Shown: positions 1 to 13,460 of the stretch, one piece after another
Position numbering within the stretch: the first letter of the stretch is position 1
Layout of the letters: every line of letters starts with the position of its first letter
Origin: Hermatobates lingyangjiaoensis
Taxonomy: Eukaryota > Arthropoda > Insecta > Hemiptera > Hermatobatidae
Direction: 5' to 3'
Assembly: GCA_026182355.1 (NCBI GenBank)
Contig: JAPFBL010000229.1
Location: forward strand, 130,001-194,000
Length of the DNA stretch: 64,000 nt
Translations under genes and position numbers: made by a program
Notes under the pieces: model-generated
Told to the model about the DNA's origin: nothing
The model's input: only the letters and a program-made list of their open reading frames with translations
Database searches by the model: none

Positions 1-1382
1 GATAATTTCATATAGCTGCCAGAGATTCGCACTTCAGTTTTGTTCTTCTTCAGCACCGCCACTATCAGTGAACACGCTCCCATTAACCCCAAGTCTAGCA
101 CTTTGCTAATTTGATCTTTTGTTTCTTTTCTAAGGGTTCTTGGAATATTCTGGAAAATGAAAGGTTTTTATGAATATTTCATTTCAATATGATGCCTTTC
201 TGAGAAAAAGCCTGACAAGGAAAAAAAGTTGCAATACCTCTCCTCTCTATTTTTTTTTTTAATATTATGTTCATGGTTCAAACAGACTTTTGAATCTGAA
301 GAAGTTAATATCAGTTTATTTAAAGCTGCACTACCCAAAGTGGTGTCTTAATACTTTTAGATAAATGTATTTTCTCCTTGCATACTTTGTTTTTGTTTGC
401 ATTGTGTTAACTGCCTCTTCCTTCAACAGGTATTTATTTAAATTATGGCGTAATAGAACTAAAGCTCTTGATTTGAAATACAATTCTTTTATATTGCACA
501 AGCAGCCTAACCTTACACAGTTACACCAAAATGATAGCATTTTACAACAAGACCGAGGCGTTAAGAAAAAAAAACTTTTAAAAAATACTGTTCACTGGCT
601 TAGAGATAATAAAGAGTAATCAGTGTAAAATAAATTACAGCCTAATATAAAACTACACGATTGAAATACCTGTATCACTTATAGATGACTGTGAAAATGG
701 AAAATACGGCGGATCTCAGTTCACTCTTTCACTGTTTCATAACATGTAGAGAGTTTAGATTGGGTCACATAGAAAAAAATTTCAAATGTTGTAAAGAATA
801 AAATTTCTGATCTGTACTTCTTGACTTTCAAATTTTTCTAAATATACTTTTTTTTAAAATAATAAAAGTTGAACAATTTGTTTATATATTCTATTGCTTA
901 TGACTGTTAGTATCATAGACTCCATCAAAAATGTTTTGACATAGATCTGGTAACGATGTATGAAAGTTATAGTTATGTTATTCCACGCTAATGTGGGCTC
1001 GTGAAAGTGATGAAAACCCGCCGATGAAAACAAATTACCCGCCAAGCGCCCTGGCTGATGATGTATGCTTCGGTTCTTACAGCAGTACCGCATTTAGGAT
1101 TTAAAATCACACTACAAATTCAACTACTATACTTCACCAGTTACTCATTCTGATATATTTACCTTAATTTTATTAAAATATCAGTGTTCAGAATATTTAA
1201 CTTATTAAATGAAAGTATCTTTCAAAAATTTTGAGTTAACATAACTATTTACAAATTCAAAACAAAATTTTCACCTTTAGAATAGTACAATACTTGAAAA
1301 CAAAATGAATAGCCTTGCACTTCATAGCTTCACTCATGGAATTAAGTTCAGACGAATGTAATATTATTAAATCTTATATTGA
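1..1382. other. No gene recognised
   Basis: AT-rich single-copy-looking DNA. Short open frames at 331-619 lie on both strands and have no recognisable domain. A somewhat less AT-rich patch (970-1090) has no supported feature. Confidence 0.6.
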
Positions 1383-1500
1383 AAAATCTGGAGTGGTCTT
1401 CACTCAACTTTACTATAAGTAAACTTAATATCAATCTTCTTGGGTATATAATTTATAATGTCTCATTTAGGCATAATATAAATGTATAAATGTGAGCAAT
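1383..1500 (-). repeat. Repeat R2 right-end fragment
   Basis: AAAAATCTGGAGTGGTCTTC, CAACTTTACTATAAGTAAAC and GGTATATAATTTATAATGTC are the inverse of about 39895-40003. Confidence 0.7.
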
Positions 1501-2697
1501 TCTTACTCCATCCAAAAGAGGTGATTTTAAAGATAATTGTGACCTGAAATCAATTTAAACAATCAAAACTTTCAGGTTGTTCACGGGAATGTAATTGTCC
1601 TCCACTGTTAGCAAGTCTCATAGAATCCAAATTGCTTTGGTCCCTCGATAGATTCCTTAGTATACTCTTACTGAACCTCTGATTTGTCATTTTACTCACT
1701 TATAAGTCAGAGTATATTACAGTTGTGCATTTCACTCCCATGCTACGTCATTCTCATAAAGCAACTACAGTAACACACAATAGAGTTTAATAATAATAAT
1801 AATAGAGTTTAATATGAGTCTCAACTCGAAAGCTGATTTCATAAGATACCAGCTTAATTCCAATAGCACCTACATTGCTAAAGAACATTTTCACACTCCC
1901 TATTTCATTCAGATAAATCCTTGTTGTTACTCTTATTCAAACTCGGACATGACTTTTTTGTTTTAATTTTCATATATTTTTTTACACCTAATTTATTTTC
2001 ATTTCGCATATTATTTTTTATTTTGTAAAATGACTATGTGTATCTTACTCAGTTGTAGCTTGACTGTCTTAGGACACTATTGGTTTATTTTGTACATCAA
2101 GTAATATCTGTCTTCTAAAAGCCGTACTTATAGGCATAGCATGAGATATATCAGATTAAATGTATCAGTATTGTTGTTTCTCTTCGAAATATAGGCTGAG
2201 TTATCAAGGAATTATTAAAATGCAATAAATATTTCTTAACCGACATGATAATGAAACTATGACTGTTTTTTAAATTGGCTTCAACAATTTGAAAATCAGT
2301 TATTGCAAAAAAAGTCATTAAACTTATATTATTTTGATGCAAGGAGCAAATAGAAGGCTGGCAATTCTCATGTATTAACTATTCATTATTCACGTTGATT
2401 TTTCGCTTTCATCAATTCACGTCACAACCAAAAACCCACCTAAGCTAGTTATTAATTGCTTTGGCCCAATCAGCTAACATTTCTGTATTTATTCCACGTC
2501 TCCAAACTGCAAACCATTAATCAACTAAGGGATTTTATACTACCTTGTGTATTTGTAATGCTTTGGTGGTTTTCATATCAACAATTTTAGAAAAAAAGTA
2601 AATTTAAATAATAATATTCTGATTGATGTTTATTCAACTCCTAACTTTATTGTTGATGTGATGAAATTATTTTTTTTTTCTGAACTGACATGTTAAG

Positions 2698-2700
<3 letters not shown>
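1501..2700. other. No gene recognised
   Basis: AT-rich sequence with a short AATAGAGTTTAATA direct repeat around 1780-1812; nothing else supported. Confidence 0.6.

Positions 2701-2701
<1 letters not shown>

Positions 2702-2732
<31 letters not shown>
2702..2732. repeat. (TA)n microsatellite
   Basis: A pure TA run of about 31 bases next to the inverted repeat 2769-2946. Confidence 0.95.
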
Positions 2733-2736
<4 letters not shown>

Positions 2737-2768
2737 GTAAAAGTTGGGAGCAGTCCTTCTTCAATGCA

Positions 2769-2946
2769 TGCTTTTAAAAACTGCATGTCTGTTTCCACTT
2801 GGTTCAGTTTCGTCTTATATAAATTAAAAAATTATGGTGATTTAATTTTTAAGTTGAGCTCTGAATTAAAGAAAAAAATTCGTAATTTGGAAAAATATAA
2901 GACGAAATTGAACCAAGTGGAAACAGACATCCAGTTTTTAAAAGCA
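2769..2946. repeat. Inverted repeat beside a TA array
   Basis: TGCTTTTAAAAACTG, CTGTTTCCACTTGGTTCAG and TTCGTCTTATATA (2769-2821) are inverted at 2895-2946. The loop is about 73 bases. The right part can encode ELKKKIRNLEKYKTKLNQVE, coiled-coil-like, but too short to assign. (TA)n at 2702-2732 precedes it. Confidence 0.75.
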
Positions 2947-4163
2947 CATATATATATACTTTGAAAACTTTGAGAAACACGAATGAAAAACAGAAACTAG
3001 GATTCTCATTCAATATTTCCACCCTTTTAACGGTCGTCCTCAAGAAAGGAAGTTGAGTGGCAGGAAGACAAAAGCCAACTGGATAGCTTCACAGATTATG
3101 TACAGGTTGGCCACAACGAAAACGAAAAAAAAGTAGTAGAAATGCTGAAGAAGAATAGCAACGAGGAAAAATATAATAATAAAAAAATTAATATATATAT
3201 ATGTATATATATAACATTATATACATTTAAATGTATCATTATATACTAATATCTATATAAATGAGTATATTACATGGGTGTACTTGGTGTCATAATAGGA
3301 TCTTCTTAGAGAGAGTTCATTGATTTATTCTTTGTGGATCACAGTTTTAACGTTCTTTCAGGATGTGCTTTTTAATGCCTAACAAGGCTTCAGAAATTGA
3401 TTTACCGGTTTATTGATGTTATTGTTAATGAATAAATAATTGAATTCCAAGTTGTTAACTTTGTATTAAGAAATTCATGGGAATGTATTTATCTATTTAG
3501 GTGATTACCTAATAGATGATGCAGATGGTGGTGTCCACGCTATTCTCACGTGACTGCCATGTAACCATAATATGAAAGCTAAGCAATCGCTATAAAAGTA
3601 TTATGCCAGCAATATCTACTTTCTAGGAAAAACATATACTAGCAGGAAGTGAGGCCAAAAATGTTTACTGGAAAGGTACGTTTCATATTTAGATGTATGT
3701 CTCAGAATCTCATTGTAGAATCTTTTGTAGTTTGAATAACTTTACATACTCTGAACTCAGTAATACCTTTGCATAAATATTTTAGTCTTGCAGTAGTTGT
3801 ACATGCAAACATTGTAATCTTTCTTAAAGACTGTGTCTCATCAAGGCCTCAAACTTTTATTAAAGGACAGACTAAATTTTCATCAATATAATAATTTGAT
3901 ATGCTTGTAACGAAATATGAATGTTATGGTAAAAATAGTAAAAAAAATTACACTAATTGAACTGTAGTTAAAATACTGTGTACATCGAATAAAGCCATCA
4001 GATGCATGAGGAGTCATGAAGCATCTGGTCAGCGCACTCTCGAGTTGGGTTAATCGAGAGTAATCTATGGTTAAGAACTCGTGGAGACAAAAGCTTTAAA
4101 CCATCTTACTACCCAATTACTTAACTCTTTCATCCACTCGAAACACATATCTTGATTTCATTT
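2947..4163. other. No gene recognised
   Basis: AT-rich sequence; a TA-rich patch at 3190-3260 and otherwise no repeat or exon that I can identify. Confidence 0.6.
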
Positions 4164-4174
4164 AATCTAATTTG

Positions 4175-4670
4175 ATTTATATTAGAAATAGGTAAAACTG
4201 TCATACTTAGTAAGATGATCCTGGAGTTGTAGCGCTTTCGGACATTGTCCATCTTCGATCGCAACAAACCTACTGAACTGTTATATAGGGGGTTGGTTAT
4301 CTGTTAAGTCCACTGCTATCCTGATATTATTATTTTGATTTTATTTAGTTATTTTGATTTTTTTTTGGTTTTTAGCTATTATGTAGTTTGGGTTTTTTAT
4401 ATTTTTTAACTTCGTCATCCTGCCTGTCCAGTCGTCTTTTTATTTACTCTAAAAACCAAAAAAATCAAAGTAACTAAATAAAATCAAAATAATAATATCA
4501 GGATTGCAGTGGACTTAACAGATATATAACAGCTTAGTAGGTTTGTTGCAATCGAAGATGGACAACGTCCGAAAGCGCTCCAACTCCAGGATCATCTTAC
4601 GAGGTATGACGGTTTTACGTATTTCTAATATAAATCATACTAACCTCAGTGGTATTAACAATATGCATGT
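4175..4670. mobile_element. Foldback element with hammerhead-like arms and 11-bp target duplication
   Basis: This 496-bp element is a large imperfect inverted repeat: the arm at about 4175-4335 matches the reverse complement of about 4470-4635. AATCTAATTTG occurs on both sides (4164-4174 and 4671-4681), a clean target-site duplication. Each arm holds a hammerhead-like core; on the right arm, plus strand (4552-4580), it reads TCGAAGA, T, GGAC-aac-GTCC, GAAA, then palindrome AGCGCT. The loop (about 4395-4445) resembles the 3' coding end of PLE-1. The right end is TAACAATATGCATGT, shared with the elements at 20347, 43498 and 62178. Confidence 0.75.
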
Positions 4671-4681
4671 AATCTAATTTG

Positions 4682-7107
4682 GTAAAAAAAGTGAAAATAT
4701 GTCCTTGTGATATTGCATGAGGTTTAAGAACATATGGACCAAATAGTTCGCAAAGCAATTTAACACATCTCAAAGAATGAGTGGGAAAAGTAGAAATCGT
4801 TTTGCTTATTCCATTTGCTAATCTCATAAGACTGTAACGTTGCTAGTGAAATAACTGAACACTCTGATAATTTGGCAGAATTCATGAAATTCCAAAAGAA
4901 ATTTGTAACTTCCTAAAGAGGATTAATTTACTTTAATCGTGCATTATACAAATATGTTGTTTTTACTTGAAACATAGAACAAAATCTCAAAAGCAGGGTT
5001 TCATTCAGGTTAGAAATAACAAAAGTGTCTCCATCAGTTTCTGTCCATGGAATCTGATAGTTTGCAAAGATTATGATAAGCTGCTGTCAGTACTACTGGG
5101 AGTGAGAGGCATATGCAATGGCCATGCATCAGTTAGTTGCATAAATAATTCTATACAGGAATAACATACTAGAAGAATGCATACTAATTACATGACACTT
5201 TTGAAGACTTCTACCTGCACCATGGTTATTCAATCAAAGCATAATTAAGTATTCTACTTACACGATTTATAATGAAAAAATATTTCGGATAGATAATTCA
5301 TAATTTTTTAGATAATAGTACAAGCGTCCTCTCAATTCAAGTTGAAGGAACAGCTACCAACAAGCATTAAAAAATAGATAATTCTATTTTGGTGACAGCA
5401 ATATAGTTCAAATTCTAGTTAATGCAATTTTATAAAGAAAAAAATATTTTACTAAAACTTTTTACTAAATAACTCTCTTTTGTAATTTACAATATTAGTA
5501 CTGAAAGTTGAGAGTTTTTTTTCGATTTAGGATCGAAAAAGGATTAAATTATAAAAATTCAGATGTTGGATGGGTGGGAATTTAATTCGATTTGGCACTT
5601 TAGTGGATGCAGTGGGAGGGATTTTAGATTTCTGAGCAAGGTAGCCGACAGCTGGAAGCAGACCTCCCCTGTTTCCAGCTTTGTGCCCTCTCCCCTTCCG
5701 GAAAAATATGTCTTCAACTTAATTTACTGTTTCCATTCAAAAAAAAATATTACTTAGATTCAATTTAGAGAGATATTTTACTATAAAATGAAGGATATAT
5801 TTAATATACAGGTGGAACTGTGCTGATATTTTGAGTATTATAATCCTTGTCAAATAGTGAACACTGTCATATAAGGAATGATAGCATTATAGGTTTAATA
5901 GGTTTTCCTAATTTGGACTAGTTTTATGGTGTATAAATTGTACATTCACTAGATGTATAATATTTTTTATAAAAGTTAATAAAACAACAGTAACTAATTA
6001 CATTCTTATGAATCTCTGTTTAATCGATCATTTAAAAGCAGAACCTATAGATACGTAACTTTCTTATATATTCATAAAAAACTCACGTCACAGTAAAAAA
6101 ATACAACTCAAATGTGAGACAGTAACAAACTTTACATATTTTGATGCCTTCTCAGTTCATTTTTGAAGTTTGTTGGTGATGTATGCATAAAAACGGGTGA
6201 GTGAATCTTTGTATATTGAAAGGACTATAGTCAAGCTAAAGGAGACGTCGTTTGATTGATGGATGCTATCATAAAAAAAAAATATGATCCTTAACCCTGT
6301 AGAAGGTAGTTATCCCTCCTTAATCTACATTGGAACTTGCATAATCTACTTTATTGCTAAAAATTAATGTTATATAAATTCCTTGTTTTCTCTTCACGGA
6401 CTTGTTTTCAATTACCAGACGATTGTATTTGATTACGTAATATTAAACTAACATAAAGAATAACAGGAAACAAAATCTGGAAATGTTAGAGCCCTCTACT
6501 AAAGGTATACTGACAACAAACCGATTATTTGTTTTATTTTAATGTAGCAGTTGTTTTCATCTGGCTATCTACATTTTATCAGTTATAAGAAACATGAAAC
6601 CATTCATCAATCTTACATATTAATAAAATTACTAAATGAAAGGTCTGAACCGCATAGTTATCTTACACTCTGCGACTTTACCTGTCATATTGTACATAAC
6701 ACTGTTGTAACTAAATTCAACTTAAGATTTTATGTTCATTAATGATCTTCATAAATGCGCATAGAGAAGTCTTGCTCACTTTTATAGCTTTAGATATTAG
6801 TTGACAAAAATCTTTCTTCATTCATTGGCTTGAATACAGATATAATCTGATCAAAGGTTACTTACCACTTCTGCTAGCCAGAAATTCTGAATTATTCCTA
6901 TGTTGTCAAGTATAAATTAAGCAATATTAAGCTTTTTTAGAAGTTGATTAAAGAAGAAATCTAAGTGATGTTTTACATACTTTACTGAAATCTTTTTTTG
7001 AAGACCATGTATTGTTTACAGTTTCATTTGCAATGAACAGCGTGAACCAAATTAAGCTGTCAGCTTATTAAACTAAACTAAATACACTGGTCAGTGCTAC
7101 CTGGTCT
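4682..7107. other. No gene recognised
   Basis: AT-rich sequence. A G+C-richer patch at 5570-5705 gives a 64-codon frame without a known motif and without convincing splice sites. Confidence 0.55.
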
Positions 7108-7265
7108 CTCCTTTTTACTTTACTATAAGTAAACTGATTATCACAGTAATCATAGTGGTTATGAAAAAAAATTGATCTAAATTTTGACGAATTTACATAT
7201 TTGAGTTCCTTTCCAAATCAAACCCACTCAAAATATTGTCGTAAGTTTTCGTCATGTGAAGTTTT
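7108..7265 (+). repeat. Repeat R2 left-end fragment
   Basis: TTACTTTACTATAAGTAAAC, then ATGAAAAAAAATTGATCTAA, ATTTTGACGAATTTACATAT and TTGAGTTCC match 37899-37980. Confidence 0.6.
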
Positions 7266-8330
7266 TTCTTTCTGTTAATTTGTATATATATATATATATA
7301 TAAAGAGAATAGGTAAATTGAATGTAGACAGTTTCTCAAATTTCAAATTAAAATTTAAATAGCTATGTTTTTATCTTTATTAAAATTATTCAAATCTTTT
7401 TCCAAAAAAATGAAAAGAATATTTTGATTAAAGATTGAAACTTTGGCGTCTAACGTGTAATTTGAAATTTAAGACTACCCGAATCCCGATATATCTCCTC
7501 TACGTATATTTACATATCAAACGGTTGAAAACTTCTTATTGTTTTTATGTATATATATATATATTCTGCAAACACTGTGTACTGAAATTTTGAATCTATT
7601 ACTTAAATATTTTATACTACTATAGTTTAAGTAAAACTTATAATTAAAGAAAAAAAAATTTTGTGGTATGTTTTAATTGCTTTTCTTTTGTGGTATAAAA
7701 GTCACAATGGAAAATGTAAGTTAGTGCGACATGGATGGTGTTTGCTCGGTAACATTACTGTGATCGATGCAACATGTTCTCTCTAGTCATTAGCTAGAGC
7801 AGTCTCAATAGTTTGCAGGCTGAAGTAAAAATTTTACTGCGAACTAAAAAATGAACTCTATTTATTTCAAGAGAATGAAGTCATTCTCTTCTTTCTCTGG
7901 ACAGAGTGTGTCCTTAGCAGCAACAAAACGACTGTTTTCATAAATCGGCTGCATCCATCCCAGTAACCAAAATCTCACAACCCCAAACAAATATTCATGA
8001 AACAATAAAATATTAACAATAAAAAATATTTGTGAATCATTGGATTTGAACTTAACTTCTGCCATTATCACAACTATTAAATAATAGTTTAATATGCAAA
8101 AGATTCTCTTATAAGTTGGGTATGCCAGGCTTTCAGTTCCGTACGTAAAAGTATGAAATCTACCTGCACTAATTGACAATCATATGGTGTGTATAAACTT
8201 CATAAGTTATGAAGCAAGGTTTTAATTTGATATTCAAAGTTTTTAGTTGCTTGTATATATGTATTGTAACGGCAATCTCCCAGACAAATGTTGATCAGCC
8301 TACTTCTGATCTACTCTATGCCGCAGTACC
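7266..8330. other. No gene recognised
   Basis: Two short TA runs (7284-7302, 7548-7562). A 105-codon minus-strand frame (8179-7862) was inspected; its composition is AT-driven and no family was recognised. Confidence 0.55.
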
Positions 8331-8515
8331 TCTCTCTCACTCCCTCTCCCTCTCTCTCTCTCCCTCTCTCTCACCTTCACTCTCTCTCTCTTTCTCTCTC
8401 TCCCTCTCTCTCTCCTTTCTCTCTCCCTTTCTCCCCCTCCCCCTCTCTCTCTCCCCCTCTCCTCTTTCCCTATCCTCTCCCTCTCTCCTCTTTCCCTATC
8501 CTCTCCCTCTCTCTC

Positions 8516-8613
<98 letters not shown>
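8331..8613 (+). repeat. Long pyrimidine tract (CT)n followed by (CA)n
   Basis: About 260 bases are nearly all pyrimidine on the plus strand, mostly CT, with one CTCTTTCCCTATCCTCTCCC block repeated in tandem at 8460-8510, and about 20 bases of CA at the end. Open frames across it are artefacts of the dinucleotide repeat. Confidence 0.98.
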
Positions 8614-11498
8614 TTTACGCATCCATTGCCCTTTACAAGTCCCCCCTCTCATTTACACGTATTCTCTCAGCATTAAAGAAGTCTGTCGTGTATTGATCAA
8701 ATCAATTCAATTGCTCCCTTCTTGATAAATGTGGGTTGATAAGTCAACAGAGAGTATTTTTTGAAAGCTCCCTGTTCCATCTATCTTGTTGAGATATTGA
8801 TGTCACTAGCAGCTCTCTTGAGGTAATCCTTACTCTGTCCACCGTCAACTAACGCCATTCCATTAAACAATATATTCTAAATTTTTTGGAAATTTATTTC
8901 AAACATAAAGCAATGAATTGATTTTTTATACAGTTGAAATGAATTTGAAAATAGTTTGTTTAGATATTGTATGGAAAATGACAAAACGTAGCTTAGTTTG
9001 TCAAAATAATAATTTTGACATAAATATAAATAAATAATAAAAATAATAATAATAATAACTAATACAAATTATCATAATTTAATCATTACTAGTTTGATGA
9101 ATATTTTAAGAAACATTTAAGAAAAAATGTAATTTTAAGATAATTTTTAATTTAATATGTATGATGATTTCATTTATTTATTTTTTAAAAATTGTTCTCA
9201 ATTTTGAAAAATGTTTTACACATCTGGTCTTTTATAAAATTATTATACTGGGAATTTTATCCATACTGATGTTTTTTAAAACATCTAGTTTACTCTGAGC
9301 GAGTGTTATCTTTTCACGCGTTCTGTACTGTTTTATAAGGTTGCTGTAAATGTATATTGAGAAAAAATAGTAATTAGTATTTGTATGCCAGATTTGTATA
9401 TCCGATTAAAATTCAATACCGGCTTTTCAGTATACCTAATTTAGGTGTAACTTTCTTCTCATATAGTCCGTTTGTTAGTGACGACGGGGATATTCTAGTA
9501 CGAGTAATGTACAATTCATTGCGTTATTTCAGTACAATTCAGTGTTATCGATGCAAGCATGAATTAAGCTTCACTAAGGTTTAGCCTTTACAATAACTAA
9601 CTTAGGTAATAGTAGATAACTTAAGGCCTGACAGGTCTTAATATGATCAAGTTACAGAACCTTGCTCAGCACTCCAATTCATTAAACAAAGATTTAATTT
9701 CTTTTTTTCTGAAATGCAGAAAATGATATGTTTTTTTTTTAAAATTTCATGTTTTAGTATAAAAGTAAATAAAAAAAAAGTCTTGACACTGAAAAAGAGT
9801 AATTAACAGAAGTAGGTAAGTTGGAGTTAAAAAATCATCTAGTCTAAACGCCAGGTGAGATAACTGGTAACGACTTTTTTGATAACTGTTCGAACTTGCT
9901 TTAACTTTTAGAAGGGTTGTTAAAGTAGTAATAATACTTATTACTTGAAAGTAAATCAGCTTAATATTGGTCGACTAATGGAAGGTACAAACTTTTGAAC
10001 AGACTGCTGGGCCAGCAGTAATGATGTTTTACCCAAAAAATAAGCATTTCATCCCAGCCTGCTGCTGTTAACCGATTAAAGCTTTCTATTAATATTATCT
10101 AAAGAGTGAATATTTAATCTTCTTTCCTTTTTAACTTTAATTCTGCTTTCTTCTTTTTATACGCACCTCTGTAAACAATAGAATTAAATTCTGCGAGGTC
10201 TTTCACTTTATATCATTAGAGAGAAAACGAAGTAAAAACAATGAAAGTAGCATAGACGTATCGTATGAAAGAAGGAAGGTATCGGAACAGCTGAAAAATT
10301 CAAGATAATATAGCATGATAACAAAAAATACCCAAAAAAATGAAACAATGCAAACTTAACAGTAACAAAATAAACAATAATATCAAATTAATGTAAAAAA
10401 TATATATAATTTCTAAATCATGTAAATATTTTTTTAAATATAATATACAATAATAAATAAATAAAGAAAACAAGAATACAAGGATAAATAAATTAAGGGA
10501 GACATGATGCTATGTGTTTAAACTCAACAATCTAGTCGAAGTTCAAGTCCTAATACACATTTCGGAAATCACCCGCAGACCAATATGGAATCTTCCTATT
10601 TCATGGAATGATTGTTCAAATTAACATATTAAAAGAAAGCACTTAACTCTTCTTGTCTTCCAATAGAATATTTATATTCTTTCGTCTGAGTAAGTCTGAG
10701 TAAGAAACTTTTGCCTGTTTGTACGACATATGAAACAACACAACCTCCTCTTGGAATGCTATAGACACAACCTTCCTTTTCTTTCTTTTCACTATTATTG
10801 ACAAGTCTATTAAATAATTGATCACAACTACTAAAAACAACTAAGATATCATTTCAATGTACAATTGACAACCACTTTTCTTAGTTGAACTTAGAGTGGA
10901 ATTACAGGGGTAATTTATTATGGAATATGTCTATCAGTTTCAGAGAAACATTAAAATTATTTTCTCATCAAGTAAGTTACATATTCTTCAAAGTTCAGTT
11001 ACTTAAGGTGAAAATTACTAATTGAAACTTTATTTTGTTGTTTTTAACTTTTAAGAAACATAAAAGTTTTATTATGCTTAACTTTCTTAAAAATAAACTT
11101 TTGTTGTTCGTGCAGACAGTGTAATCACTAACATATTTATCTAATTAATATTTTGGGTGAAAAAGATATTTCTTGAATATCTTCATACCACATATAACTG
11201 CTGAACTCCTCTTTACAGTCTTCTTTTGTAGTTTTACTTTTTTATTCCGTAACTCACAGTGGTGTCTGCTCAATAACTCATAAAATATACTTGCTAAACT
11301 GTCATAGACCATGACTATTGCTTATCTCCACCAAGTTTGTAACAATTTCTGGGCCATTAATTTAAACATTTAAATTTTACTTTCATTTACAGTAGATGCA
11401 TACAGTATAGAGTAATGACGAGATTCCATTCAAGTCAAGTTTATATTATTGAGTTTGCGATGAAATACTTATTTTCGAAACTTATGAAAAAGCACAGA
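8614..11498. other. No gene recognised
   Basis: AT-rich sequence with an AAT-type low-complexity run at about 9020-9065 and A-rich runs at 10320-10490; no exon or transposon end seen. Confidence 0.6.
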
Positions 11499-11644
11499 TG
11501 TGTGTGTGTGTGTGTGTCTCTGTTTTCCACTTCATGCTCCACTTTATTGTATTACATGCAAGTGATACATTCTTGTCATACGTTCTTTACAACCATATAA
11601 CTTAAAACTATAATTTGGCTATACACAATGTTGACAATGAAGAA

Positions 11645-11692
<48 letters not shown>

Positions 11693-11781
11693 GTGAACCG
11701 TCATACGTTAAGTTATACGTTCTTTACAACCATATAACTTAAAACTATAATTTGGCTATATACAATGTTGACAATGAAGAA

Positions 11782-11822
<41 letters not shown>

Positions 11823-11832
11823 TGTGTGTGTC
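11499..11832 (+). repeat. (GT)n tracts within a tandem duplication
   Basis: CGTTCTTTACAACCATATAA through GACAATGAAGAAGTAT plus a GT run occurs at 11581-11691 and again at 11718-11831, an offset of 137 bases with only a C/T difference in the shared part (TACACAATG against TATACAATG). A further short GT run is at 11499-11518. Confidence 0.95.
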
Positions 11833-13242
11833 TAAGTGAACCTGAGAGTGATCTAAAACTGGACAGCTAAAAACCAAAAGAGTTAAAAACAACAAAACTC
11901 AATTAAATTTTCCCCTATTTATGATACTCAAGAGCAAACTCAGTAGTGATATAACACTTTTAGGAGCTGCTTTCTGTGGAAATAATTTTTTTGGTTTGAT
12001 TTAATAAAACAAATCTCTGCAGACGAATTTTATTAAAATAACTGCGATTTTAGTGTTTTAATTAAGATTTAAAGTTTATAGAATGGAATCCGAGTAGAAA
12101 TTAACCACCAAGTTCAATTATTTAAAACATTGTTTTGGTATTAAACTAATTTTTCTTATTTTTTTTTTCGATATTAAACGCTTTGATATAGATATTTAAC
12201 AACGGATAGTAAAACATATAATAAACTTGACCCAAGTGCAAGTTTCGAAAAATTGACCATGAAAGAAAGATTGATAGGGAATGATTTATACTTAAAAATG
12301 ATAACTTACTCTAGAAAAATTTAAAAAAAATTAATATAGATTTTATTGTAAGCCTTTATACACGTTTTTCTCATGAACCTGAAGAACTCAGTGAATCCTG
12401 ACAACAATTTTGTTTTGTTTCTACTTTTTACAGATTTTTTTTATATCTGAAGTAAACAAAGATACAAGGTAAAGCGGGAGGTAAATCATTTTTACATCAT
12501 AAATAGCACCTTAAATTATCATAAGGATAATACCATCGAAATTTATAATGTTATATTATTAAGAAATAATATATAATAGTTTCCTTTCACAAAAAAATTG
12601 TAAGATATTTCTGGAGTGTGTATTATGTTAAATACTGTGCTTCCTCACGAATAAGGATATATTATTTGACAACATCTTTTCGGAAAGGATTTACGAAAAT
12701 TTTATTTCCTACTGAATGTCAAGATTTATTTTTCCATTTTTGTAAATGTGAAAGTAATATTTCTTGAGCCTTTGCAAATATCACCGTTGGTAAAGCCCTT
12801 CTGACGGATGTCATTTGACCCCCCACACCATTACTTTTCTATCAAATAAATTCCATGACATAATTTTATCAGTGTATATTCTAAAGAGTTTAATTTTAGT
12901 TTTACGTATGGTACCTTTAGTGTTATCATAACAATGGTTCTTTTATTTCTTTTGCTATATTCTTATTCCAAAACAACGGAGTTAATTCTGTGGATGGTTT
13001 TTTGAAATTCTAATTTTCATTTCACTTATGAAGAAGTATTTATGTATGCTGTATTATTTTGTTTATTACTTTACTTTATTAGAATGCCTACAGAGGTTAC
13101 AAATAATAGTTCTGATTATTTGACAGATAATAGGTGGTCACTCAATGATGGTACCGTGCACCACCCTGCCCAGTTTTCTTGTTACGTTCTTTAAAGTCAT
13201 TGACAGTATTTTTTTTTAAATCCATTTATTTAGCATACTCCT
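11833..13242. other. No gene recognised
   Basis: AT-rich sequence without recognisable repeats or coding signal. Confidence 0.6.
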
Positions 13243-13266
13243 TTATATATATATATATATATATAT
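13243..13266. repeat. (TA)n microsatellite
   Basis: This TA run opens the 13.2-14.0 kb ribozyme-repeat cluster; further TA runs are at 13447-13460, 13740-13770, 13876-13893 and 14001-14024. Confidence 0.95.
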
Positions 13267-13319
13267 CAAAAATTAAAACGGTCCAAACCGGACAGATATA
13301 TAAATGAAAAAAAAAACAA

Positions 13320-13445
13320 CATATAGAAGAAGCGAGAAAACTTACTGGATCGATATTTCGAACTGAAGTTCGTCGTCAGAGAGAGAGTAGAAGGGAAGAA
13401 GAAGAGGTACGTGCGTTCACTTGTACCGGCAGAGAGCGACTGAAA
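13320..13445 (-). repeat. Hammerhead-like repeat fragment, family C
   Basis: The minus strand of 13350-13380 reads CTGACGA, C, GAAC-ttca-GTTC, GAAA, TATCGAT. Stem II is intact, but stems I and III are not obvious. GA-rich DNA and a TA run (13447-13460) adjoin. Confidence 0.5.
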
Positions 13446-13460
13446 AGTATATATATATAT

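Noticed and set aside
7862..8179. 105-codon minus-strand frame
   Set aside because: No family resemblance; composition looks driven by AT-rich DNA and there is no splice or start context.
8209..8725. Long serine/leucine-rich and arginine/glutamate-rich open frames on both strands
   Set aside because: They are translations of the (CT)n/(GA)n tract with no unique coding sequence.
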